Shown here piece by piece: positions 46,240-55,017 of a stretch of DNA of 64,000 nt; position 1 is the stretch's first letter; each line of letters begins with the position of its first letter. A program made the position numbers and the translations under genes. Origin of the DNA: Crocinitomicaceae bacterium (GTDB lineage Bacteria; Bacteroidota; Bacteroidia; Flavobacteriales_D; Crocinitomicaceae); contig JAQXBM010000087.1 of the NCBI GenBank assembly GCA_029252405.1, forward strand, positions 52,736 to 116,735, in the 5' to 3' direction. The notes under the pieces were generated by a model that was given only the letters and a program-made list of their open reading frames with translations, was not told the DNA's origin and did no database searches.

Positions 46240-48750
46240 TTAGAAATTCCACTGCATATCCCGGTCATCCATAATGGCGAATGAGACTTTCCATCCGAAA
46301 CGAGATTTCATTTGATTGCCTTGTGCGAAGGTCCCGTAAATTCCCAATCGAAGTCGACGCTTAGAGAATTTGAAGGTTCTTTCCAATCCAGCCACGAATT
46401 CATAATGTTGCCAGTTGTGCTCAGGAACATACAAGTAACTCGCTCCACCGACCAATCCAATTCGTGTTTTCTTCATGAAAGGGATTTTGTTGATGATGGC
46501 TCCATTATCATGGTGGAAATAGTGCGCCTCAAGGTAGAAACGATCCGTTGGTAATAATGAATCCAACGATTGGAATGAGTTCAGTGGGTTGGTAAAGAAG
46601 AATGGATCACTTCGTCGTTGGAACTTTTGATCAATGTTTGGTACAATGTTGTTGTTGACAAACGAACCTCCTCTGACGTGGTAAGAAGATGTTCCAAGCG
46701 TGGCAATTTTGAAAGTCTGACGAACTCCTCCTGCGATGTAATCGAAATCTATATCGCTTCCAAACAGATCTTTGATTCCTTTCTCGTAATAGACGTAGAA
46801 TGTTGGCCATTTTGATCCAAGAATCACTTTGCGGTTGGGCTCGCGCATGTATTTTTGATTCGGAACGTACTCGATGGTCATGCTTGTTCTGAATGCCTGA
46901 TACGGTTGAAATTCCGTTGGATCATTGTTCGGTAGGAGTTCATCGATGGCTTCCATGAACTTATAATTGGAAATACTGCGTCTTTCGGCAAAGTTGAAAT
47001 AGTTGTTGACGTAGAATCCGTTGAACAGCTCGTAGTTGTGCTGGATCGCCAAATCCGTTACTTCGAAGAAATTATCACGTTTGTAGATTTGGGTGAATGC
47101 ATCATTTCTGATAACACCAATTCGATGTGAGAATCTCGCTCCAACGGAACCAAAATGGAAGGGCTGATATCGATAAAAGACGGACGCACCACCCCTCAGA
47201 TCGGCATTCAGTACTCCGACGGAAAGATCAAAATCAGTTGTTACGATTTGTTCGTTATCCCATTTTTTGAAGAAGAAAAAGCCTGGGTTTACTCGAGGAC
47301 CTCCAATGGAAATCGGTTCAATTAATCCTGCCAATGAGCTTAAGTACCACTGGTTCTTTTTTGCTCTGTTTCGATGCTCGATTCCCCACCAAAGCACTTT
47401 CAAAACGGTTATTTTGTTGAATACAGCATCGACTGAATCCAAGTACTCCTTTCGGTTGTGCGCATCGTGAATACTGTCCTTCGTGATAATGTATTGACGT
47501 TCTTCCAAGGTCAATTCTGTCGTTCGCTTTTGCGCCCAGTACGAGGTGTCCTTATCGTATGCTTCTTGCTCCGTAACGGCAACTTCGTTGGAGAAGAACT
47601 TTCGTCCGAAATTCGGTTGGAAATTGTAATCAGTAAAGGTCGCAACGGTAGAACAATTCGATTCTTCCTTCTTGTACTTTACCCCGTAAGTCAGTGTTTG
47701 TTTCGTCAAAAGACAAAGTGAATCTCCTGGGTGATCAAAGTCTTGTTCAATTTGGAAGTAATCGTAAATGAGAAGATTTCCTTTCTCCATCTTCACGTCA
47801 ATTTTCTGTACCAACCACAATGAATCAACAACGTAAATGTGTCCCTCAAGGGTAGAGGTTGATGAGTAACGTGGAATGATCTTGATTTTGTGAATCTTGC
47901 GTCCGTTCTCTTCGTATTGATCGACTAAGCGGTATTTATACGATAGAATTCCAGGTCCAGATATGGGGGACATGACCGGCGTCTGGTGTAAGTCATCCAA
48001 CTGCATCATGTTCTCAAAGAAGTTGAAATTCGATTTTACCGTTGTCGTATAGTAAAGATGATTCCGTCTTTTTTGACCGCGCTGCTCGTAAGCATTTCTG
48101 ATTTCTTTGACGTGATTGCGATCTCCATAATGCAAAGTAAAATCAGACTCAACCAAGTTCATTGAATTGGCCAATTTCTCTAATTCCTTTTCTTTTTGAG
48201 CTTGTTCTGCTGCGAATGGATCTTCAATCCCATCTGGAGCCGTGTTTTCAGGTTCCTCGTCTTTTACCTCGTTTTTGGATTTCTTCTTTACTTTTCGATC
48301 AATCTTTTCAGTGGCGCGAATGTATCCCTGCACCGTATACGGGCGGTTCCATTGGTTGATTTCATCTCTTTTGGCGACTACCTTGAGCATGATTTCCCTT
48401 CCAGGGTTCGATTTCTTGGCAGATACTTCAACTTCTTCAAAATCTAGGGAAGAGGGGAAGAGCTGGATGTTTTTCTCAATGGTCGCGCTTTTTACTGTGA
48501 TGTAGGCTTCTCTTGAGTCGAAACCTGTTGCTGCGTAGACAAGGAAGTATTCTCCAGGATCTAGTCGCATTTCGTAATAGCCATCAACGTCAGCGACCGT
48601 TCGCAGCCCAGGACTATTCTTGGCATAAATTTTTGCGAAAGGAATTGGAGCGTCGAACTCATCCGTAATGTTTCCACTAACCAATTGTTGCGACCAAGAA
48701 GTATTGGCGCAAAGCACGATTAGCAAAAGAAGAAGATAGTTAAACTTCAT
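46240..48750 (-). CDS. DUF5686 outer membrane protein with carboxypeptidase-like regulatory domain
   Basis: About 836 residues from the Met at 48750 (MKFNYLLLLLIVLCANTSWS). A plug-like CarboxypepD_reg domain lies at about 20-110: VSGNITDEFDAPIPFAKIYA, VADVDGYYEMRLDPGEYFLV. A charged insert follows (KVKKKSKNEVKDEEPENTAP), then the DUF5686 region (about 230-836) with alternating strands (YYTTTVKSNFNFFENMMQLD; VRGGSFVNNNIVPNIDQKFQ; FSKRRLRLGIYGTFAQGN). It is probably an outer-membrane barrel. The family is common in Bacteroidota and its function is not established. Monocistronic. Confidence 0.88.
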   Translation of the reverse strand: MKFNYLLLLLIVLCANTSWSQQLVSGNITDEFDAPIPFAKIYAKNSPGLRTVADVDGYYEMRLDPGEYFLVYAATGFDSREAYITVKSATIEKNIQLFPSSLDFEEVEVSAKKSNPGREIMLKVVAKRDEINQWNRPYTVQGYIRATEKIDRKVKKKSKNEVKDEEPENTAPDGIEDPFAAEQAQKEKELEKLANSMNLVESDFTLHYGDRNHVKEIRNAYEQRGQKRRNHLYYTTTVKSNFNFFENMMQLDDLHQTPVMSPISGPGILSYKYRLVDQYEENGRKIHKIKIIPRYSSTSTLEGHIYVVDSLWLVQKIDVKMEKGNLLIYDYFQIEQDFDHPGDSLCLLTKQTLTYGVKYKKEESNCSTVATFTDYNFQPNFGRKFFSNEVAVTEQEAYDKDTSYWAQKRTTELTLEERQYIITKDSIHDAHNRKEYLDSVDAVFNKITVLKVLWWGIEHRNRAKKNQWYLSSLAGLIEPISIGGPRVNPGFFFFKKWDNEQIVTTDFDLSVGVLNADLRGGASVFYRYQPFHFGSVGARFSHRIGVIRNDAFTQIYKRDNFFEVTDLAIQHNYELFNGFYVNNYFNFAERRSISNYKFMEAIDELLPNNDPTEFQPYQAFRTSMTIEYVPNQKYMREPNRKVILGSKWPTFYVYYEKGIKDLFGSDIDFDYIAGGVRQTFKIATLGTSSYHVRGGSFVNNNIVPNIDQKFQRRSDPFFFTNPLNSFQSLDSLLPTDRFYLEAHYFHHDNGAIINKIPFMKKTRIGLVGGASYLYVPEHNWQHYEFVAGLERTFKFSKRRLRLGIYGTFAQGNQMKSRFGWKVSFAIMDDRDMQWNF

Positions 48751-48909
48751 AACCATTAGACAGTCAGAGAATGCAAAAAGTTACACTCGTAACGGGCTTA
48801 TTCAATAAAATTACAGAAATAGGTACTAGCGTAACGGAATAATTCTTCCAGTTAGTGTATAAAGCTGATAAAACACCGTTTTGTAGGATAAACGGCAGGT
48901 GTTCAGTTC

Positions 48910-49146
48910 TTAGTCGTTATTGGCTTCCGCCGTTCCTTCTTTTTCTTTGAGGAATTCCATGTGTCTTTTCATTCTGCGCATCATGTATCGGCGCATGAAG
49001 AACATCAAAAATGCGAGTCCAGCAAAGATGTAGTAGTATGCCCACTTGTCAAAACCTTCTTGGATACCGAAATACGTTACAGAGATGAGCGCAAAAGTCC
49101 CAACTAATAACCAGAAGTAAAGCATGATTTGATTGTAACGTTCCAT
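48910..49146 (-). CDS. Small two-helix inner membrane protein
   Basis: 78 residues with two transmembrane helices (MLYFWLLVGTFALISVTYFG and YYYIFAGLAFLMFFM), then a very basic stretch (RRYMMRRMKRHMEFLKEKEG) and an acidic tail. The positive-inside rule puts the C-terminus in the cytoplasm. It lies 24 bases after lptC on the same strand but has its own TACTTTTG box, so it may be transcribed both with and without the cluster. Unknown function. Confidence 0.75.
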   Translation of the reverse strand: MERYNQIMLYFWLLVGTFALISVTYFGIQEGFDKWAYYYIFAGLAFLMFFMRRYMMRRMKRHMEFLKEKEGTAEANND

Positions 49147-49161
49147 ATCGAAGTGTTTTTA

Positions 49162-49169
49162 CAAAAGTA
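49162..49169 (-). promoter_or_regulatory. -7 promoter box TACTTTTG
   Basis: An exact TAnnTTTG on the minus strand between the lptC stop and the small membrane protein gene, ending 15 bases before that gene's ATG. Confidence 0.45.
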
Positions 49170-49170
49170 G

Positions 49171-49737
49171 TCAATCCTCCGAGAAATCCATCTTTCCTTC
49201 AGGTGCAAGAATTTCAAAATAATTGAAGAAGCGGGTGGTTTTTAATCCGTGTCCTCGTCCGATGACGCCTTTACCATCCTTTTTACAGATGACATACTTC
49301 TCCGTGGATATTGTATCGTTCACTTGATTGTAGAACAATTCCTCCGTTTCCATGTATTGTTTTTTCTTCAGATTTCGAAGAACAACAGAATCGCGAACGG
49401 TAATCAATCCTGATTTAAAATTCACCTCACCGTAAAGTGCTGTGAGTTTGGAAACGATATCTCCCTCTTCCGAGAAAAAATCTACCTCGACACCGTCTTT
49501 GAATTTTGTCACTTTTTCAGGTGAACTGTACGTTTCTGCAAGCTTCGCGAAGATTTTCACACGAGCGTATCCTGAATCAGTGTAAAGTACCTCAAGATTG
49601 GTTGAGGTTTCATTTGGTGCCTTCGGATCGTAGGTTACTTTTTGAATGGTGTCCAAATCATTTACACAAGAAAAAAGGATACCTGCCAAAATCATGACAG
49701 GTATCCAGTATTTGTATATCGTTGAACTATTTTTCAT
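49171..49737 (-). CDS. lptC: LPS export periplasmic protein LptC (lipoprotein form)
   Basis: 188 residues. The hydrophobic start WIPVMILAGILFSC ends in a lipobox-like FSC, as in many Bacteroidota LptC proteins. The remainder is the LptC beta-jelly-roll: VLYTDSGYARVKIFAKLAET, FKDGVEVDFFSEEGDIVSKL, TALYGEVNFKSGLITVRDSV, MKTEELFY-like METEELFYNQVNDTI. LptC passes LPS from the LptBFG transporter to LptA. It is the last gene of the coaX-OMP-TPR-lptC run, four bases after the TPR gene. Confidence 0.9.
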   Translation of the reverse strand: MKNSSTIYKYWIPVMILAGILFSCVNDLDTIQKVTYDPKAPNETSTNLEVLYTDSGYARVKIFAKLAETYSSPEKVTKFKDGVEVDFFSEEGDIVSKLTALYGEVNFKSGLITVRDSVVLRNLKKKQYMETEELFYNQVNDTISTEKYVICKKDGKGVIGRGHGLKTTRFFNYFEILAPEGKMDFSED

Positions 49738-49741
49738 TCAA

Positions 49742-51007
49742 TCAAGGGCAAGGATTTACCGTTACTCCCCAGCAAGTTAATGTTACTGATGATGGGCTGT
49801 TTTGGTCGAAACAATCCTTTGAAGTTGGTCCTTTTGCTTTGTAACCAGCAGCTGTTCCACCTTGTCCTGCTTTCTCAGCCAATTGTGCTGCGTAGAGGTA
49901 GTTACATTTTCTTTCGAAAGTACTGTCTCCACAACTGTTTGCTGTTGCTGCAACACTTTGCGCTGCGATCAGCATTCCTTTTGAGCTGTACTCACCTGTA
50001 CATGCTCTACCTGATGCATATGCTGCTTTGTATTGTCCTGCTTTGTATTGAGCGTATGCTTTTTTGTATTGAAGTTCCGCTTTCAATGCTGGATCATCTG
50101 TTTTAGACATGATTTCCTCAATAATAGGAATCGCTTTTGTTCCTGGCATGTGAGAAAGCTTCTTCGTCAATGCTTCCAATGAGTTCGGGTCACGTTCTAA
50201 CCAAGCATTTACCAATGATAAGTGCTCTTCAGAATCCGCACATGATTTCGTTTCAAGTAGCGTTAACATCTTCTGAATTGAAGTGATTGCTGCTTCTTTG
50301 TCCTCTGGAAGGTTTGTAATGTAACCAGGAATCTCAGGAAGAAGAGCTTCACATGATTCAACCACGTAATCCAAATAAGTTGTTAATGTCTCTTGAGTCT
50401 GTGGAGTCATTCCCGCTTTGGTAACCATTTCAGAATATCTGAAGTAATCATCAATCATTCTTTTCTTCAATCCTACTTGTTCCTCTCCTTCGGAGATTGT
50501 GTAAATTGAGTAAGTCGCGTAATATGCGTAAATGATGTACGATTCATGCGTTTTCAAACCAGCTGCAGTAATTCCACGTTGGAAGTACTCGTCCGCTTTT
50601 CTTACATCTGGAGCTGCTGATTGCATAATCATTGTTCCTCGATCAAGATCAGATTTTGCTGGATCGTAGAAACCTGCAGCCTCTTGACGTTCCCATGCAC
50701 CTAAAAGCGTATCGATGTATGCTTTCTTCGTGTCTTGGTCCTTTTGATCAGTGTAACCGTTGATTACAGTGCGCAGACTTCCGATCAATCGATTCCAGTT
50801 GTCTTTATCCAATGAACCACAAATCGTTTCCGCCTTAAGCAGATACATTGTTGCTTTTTGGTAGTTTTCTACATTCAAGCCTTCTTCGCCAGCAAGAAAT
50901 CTCATTCTTTTACACTCACGCTCCTTGTCATCGCCTTGTGCGTTAGCTCCAAAAGTTAAAAGAGCAGTAGCTCCGATTAAAAGTAATTTTCCAAATTTCA
51001 TTTTCAC
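49742..51007 (-). CDS. Periplasmic tetratricopeptide-repeat protein
   Basis: 421 residues with signal peptide (KFGKLLLIGATALLTFGANA). The mature protein is helical with several TPR-like pairs: GLNVENYQKATMYLLKAETI, ADEYFQRGITAAGLKTHESY, ALKAELQYKKAYAQYKAGQY. Eight or more Cys are spread through the protein, several probably in disulfides (KRECKRM-like ERECKRM, ETICGSL, KSCADSE, NSCGDSTFERKCNY, KDCFDQN). This gene occupies a fixed place between the OMP and lptC in many flavobacteria. The role is unknown, presumably envelope assembly. Confidence 0.82.
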   Translation of the reverse strand: MKMKFGKLLLIGATALLTFGANAQGDDKERECKRMRFLAGEEGLNVENYQKATMYLLKAETICGSLDKDNWNRLIGSLRTVINGYTDQKDQDTKKAYIDTLLGAWERQEAAGFYDPAKSDLDRGTMIMQSAAPDVRKADEYFQRGITAAGLKTHESYIIYAYYATYSIYTISEGEEQVGLKKRMIDDYFRYSEMVTKAGMTPQTQETLTTYLDYVVESCEALLPEIPGYITNLPEDKEAAITSIQKMLTLLETKSCADSEEHLSLVNAWLERDPNSLEALTKKLSHMPGTKAIPIIEEIMSKTDDPALKAELQYKKAYAQYKAGQYKAAYASGRACTGEYSSKGMLIAAQSVAATANSCGDSTFERKCNYLYAAQLAEKAGQGGTAAGYKAKGPTSKDCFDQNSPSSVTLTCWGVTVNPCP

Positions 51008-51015
51008 TATTTTAA

Positions 51016-52362
51016 TTAATTCAGCCTGCGTTTCTGGAACCAGTTGTCTCCTAGCGGTGCTATTGTGACTCCAAAGTTAATTCCGTAATACGTTTCACCA
51101 AGCGATTGTTGGTTTCCAACGCCTCTTTGTCCTATTGTAAATCCAAAGTTAATGGATGAAAGAGAGTTTTTAATAACAATCGGTAATCCTAATCCAAATG
51201 TTGTGCCAAAGTCAGTGACTTGTTCGCCGTCAGTTTGGTATGGAAGTTCAGCAAAATATCCACCTACACGATAGCGCATTCGTTGGTAAAACTTCGTAAT
51301 CGGCTTATTATTAACGAAATCCGTCTCAGGGATGAATTCCATTCCAAATGTATATCGTGTCGATTTTGAGAAGTTTGTAGCTGTAGTGTCGAAGGGAAGT
51401 GCAAACTTTGTGTAGTCAGCTGTACTGTATGATGCGTGAATGGCGAGTGAATTATTCAACTTTTTCTTCGCATCAGAGCTTGTACTTCTTGAAAAGGTGT
51501 ATCTCAGACCATATGTGAAGCGCGGAACGGATTGAATTTGTCCAGTAATGAGGCCAGAATACGTCAGCGTATCATAGATGGTTGTGTTTTCTACGTCAGG
51601 AGAATAAAAGCGGCCGTAAGAGTAGATGGTGTTCAATTTTTGACTCGGATCAATTACCGCAGAAAGCAAAATAGCATTTGATTGGTTGATTTGATGCGAG
51701 AAGTTTACTCCAAGGTCGTAGTGAAATGATTTCGCTCTGATCGTTTCTAGGTCAACACCGCCGACAACTCCTAATCCGTTGACAACAGTTGTGCTCGAAC
51801 GCTGGTTTTCTAAACTTCCGAACAAGTAGCCAAAATTGGCACCAACTGATAACTGAGTTGATTGAAACTTGAAGATGTTTGTACTCAATCCTAGGAATAA
51901 TTCGTTGATTCCACCAGCACCAGAATACTTATGTTCAATAGAATCTGAGCCCACGACAGCGTAATTTGAAAATTCATATCCTCTTCTGCTGTATGGCTTC
52001 AATCCGAATGCAGCGCCAAAGTAATCTCTGATTTTAAATCCAAAAGCAAAATTTTGAATTGCTGAAACGGTGCTTACATTAGATAGGTTTCCTTCCGTAA
52101 ATGAAGATATTTTTGAGGAGATACCTAAAGAGAAAAGAGGATTTCCTTTTGATAATGAGTTGTAGCTCGATGGATTGTAATAATTCAATGTAAATGAATC
52201 GATCGCAGTTCCAAAGGAGTTTCCAATCCCCGACATTCTAGCATGATCAAGTCCTCCTTCTTCGCCAATCCCAAAGGAACTGTAAGGAGAGTTGACAGTT
52301 ATTTGCGCGAAGGAACTACTTCCCAAAACGAAGAAACTGAATAAGAAAAGAAGTTTACGCAT
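51016..52362 (-). CDS. Outer membrane beta-barrel protein of the coaX-lptC cluster
   Basis: About 448 residues from the ATG at 52362 (MRKLLFLFSFFVLGSSSFAQ); the track start lies nine codons earlier, inside coaX. VNSPYSSFGIGEEGGLDHAR, MSGIGNSFGTAIDSFTLNYY-NPSSYN and the regular barrel strands (FGLKPYSRRGYEFSNYAVVG; LSVGANFGYLFGSLENQRSS; INFGFTIGQRGVGNQQSLGE) resemble FadL/PorV-like Bacteroidota barrels. The reading frame overlaps the end of coaX by eight bases and the TPR gene follows eight bases after the stop, so this is one operon. Confidence 0.85.
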   Translation of the reverse strand: MRKLLFLFSFFVLGSSSFAQITVNSPYSSFGIGEEGGLDHARMSGIGNSFGTAIDSFTLNYYNPSSYNSLSKGNPLFSLGISSKISSFTEGNLSNVSTVSAIQNFAFGFKIRDYFGAAFGLKPYSRRGYEFSNYAVVGSDSIEHKYSGAGGINELFLGLSTNIFKFQSTQLSVGANFGYLFGSLENQRSSTTVVNGLGVVGGVDLETIRAKSFHYDLGVNFSHQINQSNAILLSAVIDPSQKLNTIYSYGRFYSPDVENTTIYDTLTYSGLITGQIQSVPRFTYGLRYTFSRSTSSDAKKKLNNSLAIHASYSTADYTKFALPFDTTATNFSKSTRYTFGMEFIPETDFVNNKPITKFYQRMRYRVGGYFAELPYQTDGEQVTDFGTTFGLGLPIVIKNSLSSINFGFTIGQRGVGNQQSLGETYYGINFGVTIAPLGDNWFQKRRLN

Positions 52363-53080
52363 TCTGCTGGTATATTTCGTATAATCCAATCAACGTTAGA
52401 TTTTCGTCTGCAAAGATGTCATTTTTTGCAAGGATATCAAAGTTCTGCGCATCGCCGCCTGTCACAAAAAAAGTTAAGCTGCTAAAGCGTTTCCGATATT
52501 GCTCCATTGTACTATTGATTTCAGCGTTAATCCCGTTCATTACACCCGATTGGATACTTAAATTAGTTGATGTACCAACGAGTTCCGAGCGTGTTTTATT
52601 GGAGAGTAGGGGTAATTTTCCGGTATAATCATTCAGTGCGTTGTAACGAAGTTGAATTCCAGGGGAGATGGAACCACCGATATATCCATCCGTTTTGTGA
52701 ACAATGTCAAATTTGATACACGTTCCAATATCTACTGCCACAGCATGGTCCGTTTTCGTTCTATTAAATGCATAAACAGCGTTGCAAAGTCGATCCATTC
52801 CCAAAGTATTCGTCGTGCCGTAGTTGATTTTTAAATTGATTTTCGCATCCGTTTCGAGCAAAAGAATTCCTGGGATGGCTGCAACAATTTCATCTGTGTC
52901 TTCTTCAGAAAGAACTGATGAAAGAGCATATTGACCTTCATTTTTTGTGATGAATCCTTTTATTTGGCTCAAGTCGTAAGAGGGAAAACGCTCAACCTGC
53001 ATGAGCCGATCTCGCTCAAATCGAGCGACTTTGATCGAAGAATTTCCTGCATCAATAATGAAGACGGTCTTGTTTTGCAT
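52355..53080 (-). CDS. coaX: Type III pantothenate kinase
   Basis: 241 residues. It phosphorylates pantothenate, the first step of CoA synthesis. The ASKHA-fold motifs are clear: IIDAGNSSIKVARF (phosphate 1, about residues 9-22), GMDRLCNAVYAFN, AVDIGTCIKFDIV (phosphate 2) and YIGGSISPGIQLRYNALNDY, with a C-terminal FFVTGGDAQNF (adenosine motif). Cytoplasmic and normal length. It is the first gene of the coaX-OMP-TPR-lptC operon. Confidence 0.95.
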   Translation of the reverse strand: MQNKTVFIIDAGNSSIKVARFERDRLMQVERFPSYDLSQIKGFITKNEGQYALSSVLSEEDTDEIVAAIPGILLLETDAKINLKINYGTTNTLGMDRLCNAVYAFNRTKTDHAVAVDIGTCIKFDIVHKTDGYIGGSISPGIQLRYNALNDYTGKLPLLSNKTRSELVGTSTNLSIQSGVMNGINAEINSTMEQYRKRFSSLTFFVTGGDAQNFDILAKNDIFADENLTLIGLYEIYQQNA

Positions 53081-53435
53081 GGTAAACCTGAGTTCTAATT
53101 TAAATTTAAGTTCAGAATTTCATTTAAACTTGAAGTACAAGGCGGTTTTACAAAGGGATAGCTGGCTATCGCGCGTAAAATTAACGCAGTACTCCAATTC
53201 TTAAAAGAAATAACCTTTTACTACTTCACATGTAAAATTGCGATTTTTTTTCGTCAAACCTCTTCGAAATAATCCTTTATTCCCTTATCAGCTTTCCTTA
53301 AACTCCCAAATTTACAGGTGATCTGAATCAAATTTAAAATGGAACTCAGGTTCTGAAGATAACAAGTGAAAAAAAATGCACGACAAATGGCAGTATTTAA
53401 AAGAAATGCATATCTTTGCCCCCACAATTTAGGTT
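53081..53435. other. Intergenic region upstream of tRNA-Phe
   Basis: AT-rich and without a supportable complete gene. A minus-strand ORF end (about 53254-53330, FGSLRKADKGIKDYFEEV) looks protein-like and could be the tail of a lost gene, but nothing upstream of it in that frame is convincing and the ORF would run into the tRNA. Confidence 0.4.
53411..53418 (+). promoter_or_regulatory. -7 promoter box TATCTTTG of tRNA-Phe
   Basis: An exact TAnnTTTG 17 bases upstream of the mature tRNA 5' end. The octamer is identical to the distal uppS box. Confidence 0.6.
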
Positions 53436-53508
53436 GGTGATATAGCTCAGTTGGTAGAGCAATGGACTGAAAATCCATGTGTCCTTGGTTCGATTCCGAG
53501 TATCACCA
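53436..53508 (+). tRNA. tRNA-Phe (GAA)
   Basis: 73 bases. The acceptor stem GGTGATA/TATCACC, D arm GCTC-AGTTGGTA-GAGC, anticodon arm ATGGA-CTGAAAA-TCCAT (anticodon GAA), variable loop GTGTC and T arm CTTGG-TTCGATT-CCGAG all pair perfectly, with discriminator A. The CCA end is not encoded, since the next bases are CA. Confidence 0.97.
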
Positions 53509-53515
53509 CAGAATT

Positions 53516-53546
53516 AAAAAGGTATCCAGTTTGGGTACCTTTTTTT
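53516..53546 (+). terminator. Terminator of tRNA-Phe
   Basis: AAAAAGGTATCC pairs with GGGTACCTTTTT across AGTTT, followed by more T. It lies seven bases after the tRNA. Confidence 0.88.
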
Positions 53547-53608
53547 GTTTCGGGAAATTGAGTTACCAAAGCATCACTAACGTTTTGCTTTATCGAAGCA
53601 GTGCTTCT

Positions 53609-53648
53609 CTGGTTCTTCCGATAGCTATCGGAACCGAGTATCACCACT
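53609..53648 (+). pseudogene. Degenerate partial copy of the tRNA-Phe 3' end with an 18-bp palindrome in the T arm
   Basis: CCGAGTATCACCAC (53634-53647) repeats exactly the T-stem and acceptor 3' half of tRNA-Phe (53496-53509). In front, CTGGTTC corresponds to the other T-arm strand. Between them, in place of the T loop, is TTCCGATAGCTATCGGAA, a perfect 18-base palindrome. No 5' half of the tRNA is recognisable. A separate terminator follows. Confidence 0.7.
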
Positions 53649-53691
53649 AAAATGGACAAGAGAGGATTATATCCTTTTTGTCCATTTTTTT
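53649..53691 (+). terminator. Second strong terminator behind the tRNA remnant
   Basis: AAAATGGACAA pairs perfectly with TTGTCCATTTT. An inner AGGAT/ATCCT stem and a run of T at the end complete it. Confidence 0.85.
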
Positions 53692-53831
53692 GTTCTGAAT
53701 CGCCCAGAATAGTCATTTCTTGATTTGATGGGGTAGTTTGTTTGGAATTAATACTACGATGTCATCCCAACTACAATCACGTAAACTCTGGGATATATCG
53801 ATCTTCTAGATTTGCCCCAATGGTTTAAAAA

Positions 53832-54560
53832 TTAAAGACTCTCGCGATAGTTGATTATCGCTTTTCTGTCCGCCGATATTTGTCTTCTTTCCGTGCTGTT
53901 CAGGTTATTGAATTCCTCAATCATTTCGTCCAAGAGTTTAATAGCCTCCTCTTTTTTCTGAATCAACACTGAGAATTTTGCGAACTCCAAACGGTGCGGA
54001 TAATTCGAATAACGCGAATCGGTGGCCCTAAAATTCGCTTCGGCGTCTTCTATTCTTCCAACATGATAGAGTGACCACGCGTAACCGATTCTACTCCACG
54101 ACTTACTGAATGCTTTTTCAGAAGTAAATGTATCTCCAATATCGCAAGCCTTTTCGTAGTTACCAATGCTTGCGTAACATTCCAAGAGACTCATTCTTAC
54201 ACCTGTATCTTTGGAATTAAATCCTACTAAACACGATTGATAAACCTCTATAGCCTCGACTGTTCGTCCATCAGCAGCGTATTTATCCGCTAAGTTGATT
54301 TTGTTCTGTAGAGTGCTTGAAAATTGGACCTCCTTTTCCAGTTTCTCTACTTCATAGTTTTTGTTTACCGCACCTTTCACACCCTCGGCAACAATATTTA
54401 CGTTGTCTTTGCTATAAAAATGATGGTAGAGATAGAAAAGGCAACCCAGCAGTGGAAAGATAATAATGAACCAAAACCACTTTTGGTCCGCCCGATTTTT
54501 ATAGGCGTGATAAAGGCAAAATACCTCAAGAATGAGAATTATCGGAAATAAACGAAACAT
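53832..54560 (-). CDS. Membrane-anchored TPR protein with PLDc_N-like N-terminus
   Basis: 242 residues. Two N-terminal transmembrane helices (LFPIILILEVFCLYHAY and WFWFIIIFPLLGCLFYLYHH) with an RADQKW turn resemble the short PLDc_N membrane module. A cytoplasmic TPR region follows (about 85-235): KINLADKYAADGRTVEAIEV-like units, CYASIGNYEKACDIGDTFTS, GYAWSLYHVGRIEDAEANFR. A scaffold or peptide-sensing role is possible. No catalytic phospholipase domain is present. TATCTTTA at 54586-54593 (minus) is a possible -7 box. The stop lies about 140 bases from the tRNA remnant. Confidence 0.82.
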   Translation of the reverse strand: MFRLFPIILILEVFCLYHAYKNRADQKWFWFIIIFPLLGCLFYLYHHFYSKDNVNIVAEGVKGAVNKNYEVEKLEKEVQFSSTLQNKINLADKYAADGRTVEAIEVYQSCLVGFNSKDTGVRMSLLECYASIGNYEKACDIGDTFTSEKAFSKSWSRIGYAWSLYHVGRIEDAEANFRATDSRYSNYPHRLEFAKFSVLIQKKEEAIKLLDEMIEEFNNLNSTERRQISADRKAIINYRESL

Positions 54561-55017
54561 CAGTCTATGATTAAGTTGAATGGGTTAAAGATAGTGGAAA
54601 GTTCGGGAAGAGAAATACCAGTTTTAGATCGAACAGGCCTGATGATGTTAGATTGTTCAATTGGAAAATTAGGGGTTGGATATTGCAAAGCGGGAAAAAT
54701 AGACAAGAAGAAAAGCACTGCTTTTGTCACTTTAATTTGGTGGGGCACAAGGAACCGGAATACTTCAGCATTGATATTGGATTCCATTGGTTTCTAACGA
54801 GTTATTTTAAATTCAACAAGTCCCTGACTTACTGATAGATGAAATTGGTTGCTTGGAATGGTTCTAAAATAAGCTGCAAAATCCCAATTCGTCTAAATAA
54901 ACCAAGGAAATACCATGATTTCTACCTAAATTTACGCACTAGCTTAACCGCGAACTAGAAATTATTTTCGTCCGACCCCCAACGATTAGGTATGTTAATT
55001 GTAGAACAGGTTATTAC
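54561..55017. other. Intergenic region with weak ORF fragments only
   Basis: No gene can be supported in these 457 bases. Overlapping short ORFs on the + strand (54567-54797 and 54653-54835) share the region. The end of the second (GHKEPEYFSIDIGFHWFLTS) looks protein-like, so a decayed gene is possible, but no single frame covers it. The leader of the histidine kinase gene lies at the right end. Confidence 0.4.

Noticed and set aside
53254-53478. Minus-strand ORF of 74 codons
   Set aside because: Its start lies inside tRNA-Phe. Only the last 20 or so codons look protein-like.
54567-54835. Short + strand ORFs between the TPR protein and the histidine kinase
   Set aside because: They overlap in different frames, and no single one is protein-like over its length. 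A decayed gene is possible but cannot be shown.
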